This document shows positions 43,778-46,393 of a DNA stretch of 46,393 bases, one piece after another (position 1 is the first letter of the stretch; each line of letters begins with the position of its first letter). Under the pieces are notes generated by a model, which worked only from the letters and a program-made list of their open reading frames with translations, did not search any database and was not told the DNA's origin. The DNA comes from Roseovarius sp. (GTDB taxonomy: Bacteria > Pseudomonadota > Alphaproteobacteria > Rhodobacterales > Rhodobacteraceae), in NCBI GenBank assembly GCA_029212365.1, contig JARGOC010000031.1:1-46393 (forward strand). The letters run 5' to 3'. Both the position numbers and the translations under genes were made by a program.

Positions 43778-43806
43778 CTTTCCACAAATACTTCCGCCGG
43801 AGGCAT
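43773..43806. repeat. Intergenic repeat copy 4 at the birA start
   Basis: TTCATCTTTCCACAAATACT followed by TCCGCCGGAGGC, matching the 37702-37736 copy with two or three changes. Read on the minus strand it contains GGAAAG then ATG, which are the ribosome-binding site and start of birA. Confidence 0.7.
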
Positions 43807-43808
43807 CC

Positions 43809-43839
43809 AACAAACAAGCGACGCGCCCTGAGGCGCGTC
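43809..43839 (-). terminator. Terminator behind nuoN
   Basis: Perfect 8-bp stem GACGCGCC (43820-43827) / GGCGCGTC (43832-43839), 4-base loop. On the minus strand it is followed by GCTTGTTTGTT. It lies between nuoN and birA and may limit readthrough from the nuo operon. Confidence 0.6.
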
Positions 43840-43873
43840 ACAATTTAACAGGGTTTCGTACAGATAAGTCAGA

Positions 43874-45307
43874 TCAGTTCACCAAAGTGGCAGCAGCAGC
43901 CTGGGCCATACCTTCGACCCCGAACATGTTGATGATCCCCAGCAACATCAGCGCAGCCGAGGCCATCAGGAACCCCCAGATCACCGGTGAGCGGCCTGCT
44001 TCAAGTGCGTCGCCTTCTTCGCCGAAGTACATGTAAAACACGATGCGCAAGTAATAGAATGCCCCAATAACCGAGGCGATCACACCCGCAACCGCCAGCC
44101 AGGCCAGGCCACCTTCATAGGCGGCACGCAGCACATAAAACTTGCCAAAGAAGCCCAACATCGGTGGCACACCTGCAAGGCTGAACAAAAGGATCAGCAT
44201 CGCCAGGGCGCGGCCCGGATGCGCACGGGAATACATGTTCAGGCTTTTGATATCTGTCACCGGTTGGCCATCACGCTCCATCGACAGGATGAAGGCGAAT
44301 GTACCGATGTTCATGGTCACATAGATCGCCATGTAAATCAGCATCGCCTGCACACCAAAGACAGTCCCCGACGCCAGCCCCATCAACGCAAAGCCCATAT
44401 GGGCGATGGACGAATAGGCCATCAGACGCTTGATATCTGTCTGGCCAATGGCGGCCACGGCACCAAGGAACATCGACAACACCGCCAATAGCGCCACGAT
44501 TTGCTGCCAGTCATTGACGATGTTGCCAAAGGCATCATGCATCACACGGGCAAACAGGGCCATCGCGGCCATCTTGGGGGCGGTGGCAAAAAAGGCGGTG
44601 ATCGGCGTTGGAGCGCCCTCATACACGTCTGGTGTCCACATATGGAACGGCACGGCAGAAACCTTGAACGCCAGCCCCGACAGCACAAACACCAGCCCCA
44701 ACAGCATTCCCACAGGTGCGTGGTCCTGCACCGATGTAATGATCCCGGAAAACAGCGTGGTGCCCGCATAGCCATAGACCAGCGACGCCCCATAAAGCAA
44801 AAGGCCCGAGCTGAGCGCGCCCAGCACGAAGTATTTCAGACCGGCCTCTGTGGACTTGACACTGTCGCGGCGCATCGAGGCCACCACATACAAAGCCAGC
44901 GATTGCAGCTCCAGCCCCATATAAAGCGCCATCAGATCACCAGCGCTGACCATAACCATCATGCCGACCACCGACAGGGTAATCAGCAGAGGATATTCGA
45001 ACTTCAGGATATGACGCCGGGCCATATACTCCTGCCCCAAGACCAGTACAGCGGCGGCCGAGATCAGGATCGTAACCTTGGCAAATCGGGCGAAACCATC
45101 GTCCTGAAACATGCCGTCAAAGGCCACGCGCGTGCCATTGCCAGTGGATGCGATCCACAGGGCTACAGCCACAAACAAGGCGGCTGTGATCCAGACCAGC
45201 ATGCTCGCCATTCGGTCCTTGCCTGTATAGGCAACCGCTAAAAGCGCTACGATCGCATAGACCGAGAGAATGATCTCGGGCAGAATGATATTTAGATCGG
45301 CCTGCAT
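43874..45307 (-). CDS. nuoN: NADH-quinone oxidoreductase subunit N
   Basis: 477 residues with about 14 membrane helices, the normal length. Family motifs such as [43 protein letters not shown], and [12 protein letters not shown] with the antiporter lysines are present. One of the three proton-pumping subunits of complex I. It is 15 bp behind nuoM and the last gene of the nuo operon. Confidence 0.97.
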   Translation of the reverse strand: MQADLNIILPEIILSVYAIVALLAVAYTGKDRMASMLVWITAALFVAVALWIASTGNGTRVAFDGMFQDDGFARFAKVTILISAAAVLVLGQEYMARRHILKFEYPLLITLSVVGMMVMVSAGDLMALYMGLELQSLALYVVASMRRDSVKSTEAGLKYFVLGALSSGLLLYGASLVYGYAGTTLFSGIITSVQDHAPVGMLLGLVFVLSGLAFKVSAVPFHMWTPDVYEGAPTPITAFFATAPKMAAMALFARVMHDAFGNIVNDWQQIVALLAVLSMFLGAVAAIGQTDIKRLMAYSSIAHMGFALMGLASGTVFGVQAMLIYMAIYVTMNIGTFAFILSMERDGQPVTDIKSLNMYSRAHPGRALAMLILLFSLAGVPPMLGFFGKFYVLRAAYEGGLAWLAVAGVIASVIGAFYYLRIVFYMYFGEEGDALEAGRSPVIWGFLMASAALMLLGIINMFGVEGMAQAAAATLVN

Positions 45308-45322
45308 TTTATCGGCCCTCCC

Positions 45323-46393
45323 TTAATGCGACGCAGCGGCGGTTTGGCTGGCGGTATGCGCCTCGGCCAAAGCACCGTCGTAATTTTCGATCAAGGCCGC
45401 AACTGAGGGGCCAATGATATCGGTGACAAGGCTGGGATAGACCCCCAGCAACAAGGTCATAACCACCAGCGGCGCAAAGATCGCCCGCTCGCGTGTGCTC
45501 ATATCCTTGATGGTTTTCAGGCTTTCCTTGATCAGATCACCCAAAACAACGCGGCGATACAGCCACAGCGCATAGGACGCCGACAAGATAACACCAGACG
45601 CGGCCACCATCGCCACCCAGGTGTTGACCTGGAAGATGCCCACCAACGTCAGGAATTCACCTACAAAGCCCGATGTGCCCGGCAAGCCCACGTTGGCCAT
45701 GGTAAAGAACATGAAGATCAGCGCATAGGCAGGCATCCGGTTCACCAGACCGCCATAGGCATCAATCTCACGCGTGTGCATGCGGTCATAAATCACGCCG
45801 ACACACAAGAAGAGAGCACCGGAGATAAAGCCGTGGCTGAGCATCTGGAAAATCGCACCATCAATGCCCTGCTGATTGGCAGCAAAGATCCCCATGGTGA
45901 CATAACCCATATGCGCGACTGAACTATAGGCAATCAGCTTTTTCATATCTTCCTGCGCCAGTGCGACCAAAGAGGTATAGACGATGGCAATGGCGCTCAT
46001 CCACAGGACCAGCGGCGTCAACACATCAGCCCCAACCGGGAACATTGGCAAGCTAAAGCGCAAGAAGCCGTAGCCGCCCATCTTCAACAGGATCGCCGCC
46101 AGAACGACTGACCCGGCTGTGGGCGCCTGAACATGTGCATCAGGCAACCAGGTATGCACCGGCCACATCGGCATTTTCACAGCAAAGCTGGCAAAGAACG
46201 CTAGGAACATGAGCGTTTGCATCCCCCCCACCACATGGACGCCAAGGATACTAAAGCTCTCGGAGGCAAAGGTATGGTGCATCAGCGTCGGGATGTCAGT
46301 GGTGCCCGCCTCAGAAAACATGGCAACCATCGCCACCAGCATCAAAACCGATCCGAGGAAGGTATAAAGGAAGAACTTGAACGACGCATAGAT
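45323..46393 (-). CDS. nuoM: NADH-quinone oxidoreductase subunit M (5' end cut off)
   Basis: The frame is open to the window edge: about 356 C-terminal residues of roughly 510 are present. Before the first in-window methionine the edge codons read [17 protein letters not shown], a NuoM stretch. [35 protein letters not shown], in that order, is the NuoM core. Proton-pumping membrane subunit of complex I. The C-terminus is rich in Ala and ends normally. Confidence 0.96.
   Translation of the reverse strand: MYASFKFFLYTFLGSVLMLVAMVAMFSEAGTTDIPTLMHHTFASESFSILGVHVVGGMQTLMFLAFFASFAVKMPMWPVHTWLPDAHVQAPTAGSVVLAAILLKMGGYGFLRFSLPMFPVGADVLTPLVLWMSAIAIVYTSLVALAQEDMKKLIAYSSVAHMGYVTMGIFAANQQGIDGAIFQMLSHGFISGALFLCVGVIYDRMHTREIDAYGGLVNRMPAYALIFMFFTMANVGLPGTSGFVGEFLTLVGIFQVNTWVAMVAASGVILSASYALWLYRRVVLGDLIKESLKTIKDMSTRERAIFAPLVVMTLLLGVYPSLVTDIIGPSVAALIENYDGALAEAHTASQTAAASH

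Noticed and set aside
1..46393. CRISPR arrays, prophage or insertion sequences
   Set aside because: No regularly spaced repeats, no integrase, transposase or phage-structure genes were seen on either strand.

Overview
The window is a gene-dense, fairly GC-rich chromosomal segment of an alphaproteobacterium, most likely a marine Rhodobacteraceae (Roseobacter group). The evidence is the nuoM-nuoN-birA-coaX-rnj order, the coxD/coxE/xdhC molybdenum-hydroxylase maturation genes, a Hint-domain protein, the cvpA-purF-SDR neighbourhood, and several copies of a short intergenic repeat that I associate with this order. There are no rRNA or tRNA genes, CRISPR arrays, prophage genes or insertion sequences that I can see.

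Layout. 0.1-5.7 kb (minus strand): maturation genes for a CO-dehydrogenase-type molybdenum enzyme (MoxR ATPase coxD, VWA protein coxE, XdhC/CoxI, MoaB-like protein). A separate two-gene YeeE/YedE sulfur-transport unit sits between coxE and xdhC, with its own operator and terminator. 5.8-8.7 kb: a lineage-specific alpha/beta-hydrolase-like protein, a 59-residue SANT/Myb-like protein and a short, divergent BCCT-type transporter, in a looser and more AT-rich stretch. 8.9-13.7 kb: pyrC, pyrE, dnaB, alr. 13.7-17.0 kb: MlaE/MlaF-type lipid transporter, a one-module PqiA and two membrane proteins. 17.1-22.0 kb: radA, cvpA, a YdcZ-type transporter, purF, a PilP/GspC-like small protein, a DUF1284 protein. 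22.1-26.4 kb: bioY (minus), an SDR, then surE-pcm-nlpD. 26.5-29.7 kb (minus): tatA-tatB-tatC-like-tatC-DUF815 ATPase. 29.9-33.2 kb (minus): a lone ABC ATPase, an AlkD-like DNA alkylation repair protein and an atypical SDR. 33.3-40.4 kb (plus): Hint-domain protein, a secreted Ala/Glu-repeat peptidoglycan-binding protein, prfC, a glycosyltransferase, a DEAD-box helicase. 40.5-46.4 kb (minus): nuoM (cut by the window edge), nuoN, birA, coaX, rnj.

Most of this is core metabolism and cell-envelope upkeep. The most unusual item is a truncated, divergent TatC paralogue placed between tatB and tatC and joined to both by 4-bp ATGA overlaps. It aligns with the neighbouring TatC without gaps over its middle part, including a periplasmic cysteine pair, but has lost the signal-peptide-binding residues and the last two membrane helices. 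Next in interest are the opposite charges of the TatB and TatC tails, the inverted repeat with ATTC-N8-GAAT geometry (SqrR/BigR type) in front of the YeeE/YedE genes, the intergenic repeat family that forms a perfect 24-bp inverted repeat behind prfC and supplies the birA start region, and the structured-looking leader of surE.
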